From Ectocarpus siliculosus (taxonomy: Eukaryota; Sar; Phaeophyceae; Ectocarpales; Ectocarpaceae), in the NCBI GenBank assembly GCA_000310025.1, contig FN649734.1, forward strand, positions 2,371,291 to 2,435,290: a stretch of 64,000 nucleotides of DNA, given 5' to 3'. The first letter of the stretch is position 1. Each line of letters opens with the position of its first letter. Below, piece by piece: positions 12,857 through 23,200 of this stretch. The notes under the pieces are model-generated. The model saw only the letters and a list, made by a program, of their open reading frames with translations. It made no database searches and was not told the origin of the DNA. The translations under genes and the position numbers were made by a program.

Positions 12857-13114
12857 TATTCGTCAACCCTAAGTGGTATGCCCTTGTTGTCTTTGTAGAG
12901 ATTGTAGTGCTTGATGTTTAGATGCTTGTTATCTCTCACACCCGGCTGGGGGGAAAGAGCAGGGAGTGCCACGCGCACGCCAGCTGACAGCAGCTGGCGT
13001 GGGGGCTCCGCACAATCATTCTCTGGTCGTACTACCCAACGCATACCTATCTGCAGTGCACCTGAAACAGTCATCTCGTCTACAGATCCGACTACATACG
13101 CACTCACACGAACA
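12857..13114 (-). repeat. LTR (3' LTR relative to element)
   Basis: 258 bp, apparently identical to 16062-16319. On the minus strand it begins TGTTCGTG and ends GACGAATA, so the ends form a short imperfect inverted repeat. A purine tract precedes it on the minus strand at 13115-13122. Confidence 0.93.
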
Positions 13115-13122
13115 CCCTCCCT
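13115..13122 (-). other. Polypurine tract of the LTR element
   Basis: Minus strand AGGGAGGG abuts the 3' LTR. This is the usual primer position for second-strand DNA synthesis and it fixes the element's orientation. Confidence 0.7.
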
Positions 13123-14030
13123 GGTTCTTTACACTAAAGTAACTAACCACTTCTTCTGTGGGATACGTGCTTCCGCCACCTCAAGTCAGGTTTTTTCCGC
13201 AAAAACAACAAATCAATAAAAACCTAAGGGGAAACCCGGCCACCGGGTCAAAACCCCTCCCTCCCAAGTATGGTACTACTAAAAAGCAAGATAGAGACGC
13301 AAACAGGATAACTCCGACAACGTCATCGATCCGGGTAACCTTCCCGCCACGTTTCAATATCACCTTCTTCCCTAGTACCCAACAAAGTCCAAAAAGTCTG
13401 CAGCCACTGCCACGATTTTACTCCCACAAAGCCCAAACAAAAGTCTGTTGCGATTTACTCCTACTGCCCTCCCCGCTCGACGAACAACTATCGATGATCT
13501 GAGCACCTAACTTCCTCCCTCCCCCTTGATTCCGGCGCATCGCGTCGCCCCCGGGGTCGGTGGTAAATGCTATCATCCCGCGACAGCTGTTTTGTCAAAC
13601 ACATCAAGCCTGATAAGCCTTCTTGCAACAACTCTTGCTCCGACTCTCAGAAATTCAAACTTCAGCCTGCTCACACACAACTCTTAGACTCTCAGAAAAA
13701 ACAAAGTTCCAATTCTCAACCGTCATACAGCACGCGTCGATATGGCTGCTCTCCCTCACTCGAAGAAAACTGCGGTCCATCATGTCGTGCGATAACCTCC
13801 CTCGCTCTTTGCTGCGAGTGGTACGCCACACACAATACCTCCTTCATTCAACGCTCGCGGAAAACACGCTTGACTATATACTGCATCGAGAACTTATCAT
13901 TGCTGAGGCTTCTTTTCCTCCTACAAGACAAACACAGTGATTCTCATCATGGGGCTTCTCCCCTTCTACAAGACAAACACTGATATAGATTGTGGAGACG
14001 CCTTGCTGCTGCGAATCCCTCAATAAGGTG

Positions 14031-14235
14031 GATACGTCTGGTACATGGGTCCACACCTACCTGCAGCAACAACGGAAATGTCACCCACAGCAGTATAACG
14101 GTGTCCTCCCCTCCCCATTTCCACCTCACGCACACAAGGTGATATATCTGGTACATGGGTCCACACCTACCAGCAGCAACAACGGAAATGTCACCTACAT
14201 TTGTGTCCTCCCCTCCCCATTTCCACCTCATGTTG
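14031..14235. repeat. Two-copy tandem repeat inside the LTR element
   Basis: A unit of about 110 bp containing GTACATGGGTCCACACCTAC occurs at 14041 and again at 14151, followed each time by a copy of CTCCCCTCCCCATTTCCACC. It is internal to the retrotransposon. Confidence 0.85.
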
Positions 14236-14274
14236 ACGCCAGCACAATTTCACCTACGCCGGTGTCTGCAACTT

Positions 14275-14650
14275 TTGATACACCGGGTCCCGTGTACCCC
14301 CTTTTTGTCAGCCGACACGCTGGATACTGTTTTACCCCTGTGCGTGAGTTTTCATCGACCGCGGGGAGCGCCTGTGCTGCATCCCCTCCTTTGATACACC
14401 GGATCCTGTGTACCCCTTCTCTTCAGCCGACACGCTGGATAGTGTTTTACCCCTGTGCGTAAGTTTTCATCGGCTGTCGGGACCGCCTTTGCTGCATCCC
14501 CTCATCTAATACACCTGGTCCTGTGCACCCCTTCTGTTCAACCTCCACGCTAGATACTGGTTTACCTCTGTGCGTGAATTTTCATCGGTTGTGGGGAGCG
14601 CCTATGCTGCATCCCCTCGTTTAGTACGCCTGGTCCCGCGTACCCCTTTT
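14275..14650. repeat. About 115-bp tandem repeat, 3.2 copies
   Basis: Units start near 14275, 14391, 14506 and 14621, each containing GCTGCATCCCCTC near its end and a GTTTTCATCG or TTTTCATCGG block. Copies have diverged by several substitutions, so the array is older than the insertion, whose LTRs are identical. It lies in the non-coding interior of the LTR element. Confidence 0.85.
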
Positions 14651-14689
14651 ATTCTGCCCCAGACAAAGTTTTCATCGCCCGCGGACATC

Positions 14690-14975
14690 ATGAAATGGAA
14701 GCGCCTGTACCGCGAATCCCCATCATAGAGCGGCTGGTTTTTGGAGCCGAATTACCATCGTCGTACGAAACACCCGCGATAGCACGCCTGGATTTTACCA
14801 TCGAAAAAGACGAACAACAATTGCTCAACAAAACACCCACACTCAAGAATGGAAACGCCTGAACCGCGAATCCCCTTTCGAAATCATCGTTGGTCGTATC
14901 ATCGTAAGCGAAGCTACTATCACTCTACGAACACCAAATCAGAAAATGGAAACGCCTTAACCGCGAATCCCCTGT
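14690..14975. repeat. Three dispersed copies of a 30-bp motif in the LTR element
   Basis: A block reading ATGGAAACGCCT followed by ACCGCGAATCCCC appears near 14693, 14849 and 14944, spaced about 95-155 bp apart. It may be another amplified non-coding segment of the retrotransposon. Confidence 0.7.
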
Positions 14976-15200
14976 AGAAACTTTCGGTATCATTCGTCGC
15001 AAGCAAAATCATTCAATATCACTCACGAACTCAACCAGAAAGAAGCGCCTCGCGGTAACGCCGCGTTGTTGTTGGCCCTCGTTCAAAAGCATAGCAGATT
15101 TCGCGGTATCGCCCTTGCTCCTCTGCGGCAATTCCACGTTCACCAGAATCGCCATGACTGCAATCCTCCAGTTCTCCCGGTGCGAGTACTTTTCCCGCGA

Positions 15201-16022
15201 TCAACAGGCTCGTGTGTTGTGCCGCCCGCTACTCCACCGCCGATGCCGCCGCCCCTTTGCTGCCATTGTAACTAGACCGGTCCCAACAGGTCGCTCATGT
15301 TTGTGGCCCCGGAGGATTACCCTCCAGGCTCCACCTCCTGACACCTCGTCCCGTGTGCCCGGGGCAGTCAAACTATCCCCAGCAGCGCCTCTGCTAGAGC
15401 TGCCAACCGTACAGAGAAAGTCGATGGTCTGGAACCCACCAAAACCACCATTTGCAGGGACGTCAAACGCCCGCACCGGTACACCTTCTGTGCCCGATCT
15501 ACTGCTGCTCTCTCTTCCAGCGGCGTCATCTGTTCTAACGCCAGCCGCAGCGTGCAGCTCTGATAGGCAGCTGCCTGGCGGCGAGATTCCAACAATCCCA
15601 CCGCAGGATGCGGCGCGTCTTCCAGCACCGCCTGGCCCCCCTCGGCTTTCGCAATCTGTTATTGCCTGCAGCAGCGATGACATCGTGTCCATCACCCCCT
15701 GCATCCAAAATCCCTGCGCATTGCTTCCCAGCGGGGGGCCAGCGGATGGGTGGCCCGGGGGACCTACCCCCCCGACTCCACCGGGTGGCACCCCAAACCG
15801 TGTGCCCGGCGCGGCTCCTCCGCGCCCTGCGGCGTTGCCAGCGCCGCTTGACTCCCCCTCTTCTGCCCCCGCCGCCCTGGCAGGCGGCATCTGAAGTTGC
15901 CCTAGCTTCTCCATGACAGCCGACAGCACCTTGCTTTGCTCCTCGAGCTTCGTGGACAGCTCCGCCACGCGCGTGTCGATCGTGGTTCCGCCGCTGTCGC
16001 TCTCTGGGGTGTCGCCAGGCAT
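15201..16022 (-). CDS. Gag-like protein of the LTR element
   Basis: A 273-residue open frame starts just inside the 5' LTR (40 bases from it). The N-terminal part (about residues 17-45, TRVAELSTKLEEQSKVLSAV) has heptad spacing typical of a coiled coil. The middle is Gly/Pro/Ala-rich and the end is basic. Position, coiled coil and basic tail suit a retroelement Gag, but I see no CCHC zinc knuckle and no protease or polymerase downstream. Gag identity is inferred mainly from context. Confidence 0.6.
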   Translation of the reverse strand: MPGDTPESDSGGTTIDTRVAELSTKLEEQSKVLSAVMEKLGQLQMPPARAAGAEEGESSGAGNAAGRGGAAPGTRFGVPPGGVGGVGPPGHPSAGPPLGSNAQGFWMQGVMDTMSSLLQAITDCESRGGPGGAGRRAASCGGIVGISPPGSCLSELHAAAGVRTDDAAGRESSSRSGTEGVPVRAFDVPANGGFGGFQTIDFLCTVGSSSRGAAGDSLTAPGTRDEVSGGGAWRVILRGHKHERPVGTGLVTMAAKGRRHRRWSSGRHNTRAC

Positions 16023-16061
16023 AATCTCCGCAAAGGGGCTCCTTCGAAGGAAACTCTAGAG

Positions 16062-16319
16062 TATTCGTCAACCCTAAGTGGTATGCCCTTGTTGTCTTTG
16101 TAGAGATTGTAGTGCTTGATGTTTAGATGCTTGTTATCTCTCACACCCGGCTGGGGGGAAAGAGCAGGGAGTGCCACGCGCACGCCAGCTGACAGCAGCT
16201 GGCGTGGGGGCTCCGCACAATCATTCTCTGGTCGTACTACCCAACGCATACCTATCTGCAGTGCACCTGAAACAGTCATCTCGTCTACAGATCCGACTAC
16301 ATACGCACTCACACGAACA
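16062..16319 (-). repeat. LTR (5' LTR relative to element)
   Basis: 258 bp, apparently identical to 12857-13114, followed by the AAAAT duplication at 16320-16324. On the minus strand the next bases are CTCTAGAGTTTCC, which do not resemble a common tRNA primer-binding site. Confidence 0.93.
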
Positions 16320-16324
16320 AAAAT

Positions 16325-17283
16325 GACATGCCAAACAAAATGAATGCCGACACTAGCAAACGAAACGAACACTCAGAGAAACAAGAGGTGTGTGGGTCCG
16401 CCTCTTCGAATAAATGGACGGCAACTGGACCCTCTCTACACTCGCATCGCACATCGGATCAAGACCGGGGGGCTACTCGAATGCAAGATGATAATCGGGA
16501 CAGAAGTGATGAGCGCACATCAAACAGCCTGTACGCCTGTCCGTTTCGGGGACACGCAGCGGAGCGTCGAGTCATAGCATACACTGAACTGTAATCGGTC
16601 TCCAAGGAATTCCGGAGTAGTACTGATAATCTACATATCGCATGCGAAAACGAACAGTGCAGCAGAGGCTACAAACCCTTCGTGAAAACGATATCGACGT
16701 GACACCACACGCTACCATCGGTTTGTTAATGCTCCCTGCTTGTCGCTACACTGCACCACAGCTGCCTAGGAGCAGCGCTGCGAGAGAAGTGACGTTGACA
16801 GTTTCTTGACCAATGGCACATCATCGAGAAAAACTCACACACAAAACGCATCGAAGAGCGACATCATACCCATTTTAACTTCAAAATATGTCGAGAACAA
16901 CAGAACAAATGACCACGGCCGTGGGGATATCCCGACGATCTGGAACAACAATAAACCACCATCGAGACGCAAGGTGTGAGAAGAATGAAGAATGTGACGA
17001 TCAGTGTGCTTAGCTGGGACAGGAGGAGCGCTACGAGATGGGACATACTGGAACTTCTCACCACGACGTTGAAGCACGTCGAGGGAACAAAACAAAAAAA
17101 CATAACGAAAAAGGTTAGAACACACAGCAGTCGATCCGCACCAATCGGGTATATGGTGATCTTCGAGGGGGGAGGAGGTGGAAGAGGTCAGCGCCTTTCA
17201 GTTTCTAAGAACCAAAACGTAAGACGCTCAATCAACAAGTGGATCAAACTAGATAACAACCTAATACTTCAACACACCGAAGA
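16325..17283. other. Spacer / probable 3' UTR of the dehydrogenase-CBM6 gene
   Basis: About 1 kb between the retrotransposon and the stop codon at 17284. No exon or repeat could be supported. By position it is the 3' untranslated region of the minus-strand gene that follows. Confidence 0.4.
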
Positions 17284-20200
17284 TTACACTCCATAAGGTG
17301 CGCTGCTACTGTAGAAGTTTGCGGCTGGACCAGAATGCCACATTGTGGCGCTTTGTCTCTGTCCAGGAAGCAGACTAAGCGGCCTGGCATATACGTCGAC
17401 AGAGGAGGAGCGGGGGGCAGGGGCCGTGGGAGCGGGTGGGGCCAAGTCGTCGGCTGGCTATTCGTTGACGACTGACTCATCAAGTCAGACCGAGCACCTT
17501 TTGTAATCTTGCCATGATGACTTTCAATGTTGAGGCATATTGCTGCTGGAGTTGAGCGCCACATGGTCGGCGGAATAGAGCAGTATGTGGATCTTGTACC
17601 ATGACTATTAGTGCTGTGGCGACTACTGCAGTACATTTGTACCGCCGTCTGGCAAAGGTAGGATGCCCAAAATTGTTCCACTGCCGAAAAACGAACCTGT
17701 ATGTTCAACCCCTTCAGGTTGGTATCGGATGCCCCCGTCGTATTTATGATGCAGAGCTTGAACACATGTGACCCAGCGGGGAGAGCAACTTCAACCTGGG
17801 CATGCGCGTGTAGGAGGGAGAGGGTAATCCATGTACGAAACAGATATTACTGGCAAGTTTCGTTTGGACCACCTCTCGAAGAACTTGTCTCTGGTAATCC
17901 ATTCATCCATGCATTCGTTCTACCCATAAAGTTCCGCTTGGATCACATCTGCTTTGTTGATGAGCAGAGCACTGGAAAAGAAACAGATGAACAACTACCG
18001 GCTGCTGTTGTAAAAATAATCAAACTAATGTTTTGCGCCTATCCAGTATTTTTTTTTCCATGTTGTTGGTTGTACCGGCGGCACTACGACGTTTTCGTTC
18101 TTTATCGTACCCAAAACGAGCAACACGACAAGGACAATATGTAAGTAGTCACAACACATGCTTGTGTCTCAAGGCACAACAACAGTTTCACACCGGGATA
18201 GTTTCGGTCCAAACATCCCAGCCGCCAGAGGAAGGCAGGTTGGTGCCGTAGAATACCAAGCTGTCCTTGAGGTTGTTGTCGCAAGCGTCGTCGGTTCCGT
18301 CATCCAGCGTGATCGAGAGCGCCGTGCTGTTGCCTAGGGTAGAGTACTTTGCTGCCACGTTGAATAGCCCGCTGTCCGACGCATAGACGGTATACTTCAG
18401 CCACTCTCCTGTGTTACAAGGGACATGGGACCAGATTTCTTTCTGCTGCCTTTCTCAAACGCACTTTTGAGACGGTCAAACCCTCTTTACCAAAACTGAG
18501 CGAGAAAGCACGTCGAAGGATTAATTACGCTGTAGAACGACTCAGCAAAGGTCCGGTGTGGTCTGTACAGAGCTTGACCCGCTGCAGATGTTTTGCTATA
18601 TACGAGTAGGGGAGGCAGCTGGGAAATAGGTATGGACAAGGGCGGACTCTACCGAAGAATACAAGCTCACAAACGCTCTGCACGGGTGGTTTAGCCGACG
18701 GAGGTACCGTGAATCGCCTACACAGACGACCAACAATTGCCTGGAGTGCCGTAGGCGACGTGGAGGCTTCCGTCCCATCCAGCCTCGATATCCACCGATT
18801 CATCAGTGCGAAGCCCAACCAATCCCAGATTCCCTTTAGTGTCATCGTAGTAAGCGACGCCCTGCAAGAGGGTGCGGGATGTCATGCTCGTGTTATTCTT
18901 GCCCAACAGGTTGAAAAATGACCACTAGCCTGCCTACCCCATGCAATTGTCGTCCTAATGCCGCACTCACGTTGCCCCCTTCGTCGAACTTGTAAGCCTC
19001 CACGAAACCGGGGATGGAAGTCTTGACAAACCCGTACCATTGACCCTCCGAGCAAACGCAGTCGTCCTCGCAAGACATGCATCCCTCGTCATCGCCCACG
19101 TCACACCTAAAATAGTTTTCGGTAAGCAACGTGCCGGGTGCTGTTTTGGCTTTCTTCGGAAATCTTCGACTGAAATTCCTTCTCCCCCTCACATTCTTGA
19201 CACTATATGTTGCAAGTGTAGCTGCCATGTGCTTCGTTCAAGCTCACTTTCCGTCGTCGTTGCAAACCCCGCTGGTCTGAAGATCGAAGGAAATCTTGTC
19301 CAACGTGAAACCTCCGGTTGCCACGCATACTCGAATACTGTGTTGCCCCGCTTGCAGACGGGTCTATTTGAGGCAAGCAGGTGAATAGCACACGGCGAAA
19401 GGCGGCGTGAAAAGGGGAGGGGATCTACGCGGGGAGACGATGAGGGGAGGAGGGTCGTTGTAGTGTAAGAAAGGCGTGGCATTCGCGATACTTGCGCATG
19501 GATGCTGCATGTTTAGCGTAACAAACACCTTCAGAGATAGATGCACATAACGACGACCAACAATGGTTCTTGAGCGGGGCGGGCGGGGAACATCTTTCGT
19601 CACAAGCAGCGCTTCAACAAAATAGCAGGGTAACGTCTCACCGTGAAAGGAGCCGTTCTGGAGAACGGTCCAGCCTCTCCTCCACTGTCGGGCATGAGCA
19701 ACGAGCCGAGGAAGGTGCCTTTGCCCTCCTTAACGTCGCAAGTATAGGTGTCCAGGAAGATGACGGCCTGTCCGGTAGATGCTGACGCGTAGCGAAGCGT
19801 TACGTTGTAGTCTGACGTAACCGATACCTTGCAAAATGTCCGACAGAGACGGCAAGCACGGGTCATGGTTTTGTTGTTGTGATGCTCATCGTGAAACCGG
19901 TTACAGGTTTGGTACTCATCGTCAAAAGGACATCTTGTGAATACACCCAGGTCTAGGCAAGCTCTCAAAACATCCTGTTTTGAAACCGCACTGTAGTTAA
20001 CTGCGTTCAGCACGACCTACAGTCAGACCAAGCACTCGTCTCTAAAGCACCACCATCATGCAGAAGTGCATACTAAAGTACGAACTGTATCGTTGTACAG
20101 AACACTCACCGTAACAGTGTATGTCAGCCATTCGCCAATGCTGGTCCATCCCCAGCTAACGGTGCCATCAGCATCTCTGAGCTCCACGAGACCCTCCTTG

Positions 20201-23200
20201 GATGATTCGTTCCTGTATTCGCTTAGCATTCCCTGAACCTGAGTGCAGTTCTTGGTCTCACTCGACACGCATTCGTTCTCGTGGAAACCCACCCCCTGCG
20301 CACCCGTGATGTCGACGGTGGACAATTGACGCAGAGAAATACACCAGGTACCATGCGTTCAGACCGAGCAAAGAAGTCGAGCCCCATACACACCCCGGCT
20401 AAGGGTAACGTAAACAACGAGATGCGCACATGTGGTGTAGTGTTGCGGGAGTGTTGACAAAGGGCAGGAAAAACGCTACAAACGGTGCATCAACGTGTAA
20501 ACAATGTGAAAACAACAAAGGCAACAACAACAACAATAACAATAACAACAAGTTCCGCACCTCTCCACCAATATCAAAGTCCTCGGCTTCAAGGTCTCCG
20601 GGCACCCGCAGCGGCACGTAGGCTGTAGGGCACTCTCCACAATCCTACGGCCACCCCAATGGGAGAATAATAGTCCATCCAGATTCAGGGTGGATAGATG
20701 AAACGTTACCGCGAGATCAGAACCGAGGAAAAGCGCGCTTCATTACTGTGCAACAGGTGTTGTGAACCGGCCGTGCACCCACACTTGGAAGGTGCGACTT
20801 TCGGCAATGCTGCATGCCCAAGTCTTTGGGTCCTAAAAACCTGATTGTTGAGCCAGTTTGGTACTCGAGGCGGCTAGATCCTTGTAAGAATTGTTTCAGA
20901 TTACAATTGCCTGCATGATAGATCCACACAACTACAAATATAGTAAACGGTCGGGGAGGTCACCTGCGGACACGTGATGCATGTCTCCTCGCTATCGACC
21001 CACTGGCATACGCCATTGCTGCAATCAGACTCCCCGAATCGTAATAGATCAACGTTCACCTGCGTTTTCCGAACGTTTGCGGGTAAGAAGCGGACAGGAT
21101 GGGGGTTGTCGTTCCCTAAATTGATTTGAAAGGAGTTCGACAGTAACGCTTGCCTCGAGTGAAAGATTCGGTTGTTCTTTGCCATTGGTCGGTGGATTCG
21201 AGGGTTGGTTGATTTTTGGGTGTGCCAGGGTGGTCTCGAGATTCGTTTCGGGTAGACGACTAGGTTGAACGAACTTCAGGGAACTGTTCGAAGGGGGCGG
21301 TTGGTTGTTGTTTTGAAAGGAGAACACAATCCTGTTCGAGTACACCACGATAACAAGAATGTCTGTTCGTCCTTCCGTTTCGTTGCCTTCGTTATCGTCG
21401 TCATCCCACTACCATGCCCCATTCAACCCGCTTTTTCTCTCATCGAAAACTTCGCAGAAGAAGCCCCGAGGCAGAGTTAGCGAGTTGCCAACGTCATGGT
21501 CGGTGACAACCTGTTATCTGTTGTTGGTACTTCTCCGTTCATGCTCGCAATGTTGAACAGCTAAGTTAGTGTGCATCGAGGCCGCTGCTCACCACGGCGT
21601 TCCCGATAAAACAGAGAGTCACCACGTGCGGGCCGGGGGTGAGAGCCACAGAGGCGTTTTTTGTCCAGTTCCAGTCGGAGTAGCTGCGCGTCTCCGGCAG
21701 GTTCGAGTTCAGCATGATCACCTGTCGACGAAGAGTTGTTCTGAGTTAGTGGGTGAGCGCGATACGATCGGTTGGTGGATCGGACGCGTACACTGACACA
21801 TTCTACCCCACCGGCCATCACTGAGAGCTACCCCTTCTTCACGTCGACGATATCGTTCGCAAGTTGCAAGGAGATGTCAACCACTCTAGGTTCGTTATGC
21901 GTGCGTCGCGTGTCGCACCTGCTCGTCCCCCTCCCCGAGTTTGGGGCACTCTGAGGGGTCTTCCAGGTCAAGGCAAAGAGCGATGCCGTTCCAGTGTCCG
22001 AGAACAGCGTATCTGATTTACGTGATGTTCCCCATCACGATTTGGCGTGGTATGGCATCGTGCGACTTAGATTGGGACGTGATGTTACGTGATACAACAT
22101 TGTGCAAATCCAGAACACGACCAATAAGTAACGTTGTTGGACGACCACTTTCGGCAATTCGACAACAGCGAATAATTGTTACAGCCAGGGTTGTGGAGTT
22201 TATTGTACGCAAATAAGGTGCAACACACGAACACAGCAGAACAGCCACAAACGGAACTGTGGCTTGTAGCACCAGAGTGGATTTTGCATGCCAACCGATC
22301 ATTGACACCCCTACACATGTGGGAAACGAATCGAAACTCGGTACGAAACTTAGAGCTAAGCGAAGCGCTACACGTCGATGCATAAGTGAAACATTCGGCC
22401 TGTGTGTGTTCAACGATATCTCTTGTGTCACGGATGCCGTGCGTCCTCGACGTGTTACTACTTTCAGCAACAATGCATCTAAACTTGATTCTCAAAACAC
22501 TCACGTCGAGCGGGAGTATCATACAAAGCTCAAAGCGAAGAATTTACCCTCACCTCACGGACACATCCTGCACGACGGTTTCGCTTCCGGGGTGCTGAAC
22601 GGTGTAGGATATCCACTCTCCGGGTGCCGTCCAGGCCACATTAACAACCGTGTCCCCAATACGTTCCAGGTCAACACCCTCCCCCTGACGGCAGATGGTA
22701 GAATCGTTCGGTGAGCGGAGAAGGAGAGGACGGCGGAAGGTAGAGCATCATGGGGATCAAGGCATTGTGGCCTTGCAGCACGGCTGTGAAAGCATCAAGA
22801 GGGTGTCTTTTTGTCGTCTGGTAGAGAGCGTTCACTCGCCGCTGGTACTTTAGTTCTATGTCGTAGTGCGCCTACCTCTCGGAGCATTGATGCTCCCTCG
22901 TTTGTTGCGTTGGTATCATGGTAGGCTACGCCTTCTCCTCCGTCATCAAAGTCTTCCGCCTGCAGTGACCGAGGATATAGTAGAGAGCGAGAGCAAGAGA
23001 GACCAATACGAAAAATAAATCTACATCAGAGGTGGAGGGCTAAGAGTGTGTTATTAGAGAAAATTCAGCCAAGGTTGTTGGAGCAACGATGGGAGGAGCA
23101 AGAGTTAGACAGATAATATTGGAGGCATTGTGAGAGAGGAAAAGGTTTGACAGAGGGCGCGATACTTGTTCCTGTCTGCATGAGTACAATTGTTTTAGCA

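Larger units (their letters stand above)
12857..16319 (-). mobile_element. Intact non-autonomous LTR retrotransposon, minus orientation
   Basis: A 3,463-bp element bounded by two 258-bp LTRs that I read as identical, with AAAAT target duplications. Orientation is minus: a polypurine tract (AGGGAGGG, minus strand) sits immediately 5' of the LTR at 12857-13114, and the only sizeable open frame, gag-like, runs minus behind the LTR at 16062-16319. The roughly 2.95-kb interior has no visible protease, reverse transcriptase, RNase H or integrase, so it must rely on a helper element (gag-only or LARD type). LTR termini on the minus strand are TG...TA rather than TG...CA. No standard tRNA-complementary site starting TGG follows the 5' LTR. 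Identical LTRs imply recent insertion. Confidence 0.92.

Noticed and set aside
13115-16061. Search for reverse transcriptase, integrase or protease in the LTR element
   Set aside because: No long frame with recognisable motifs on either strand; only the gag-like frame is supported.
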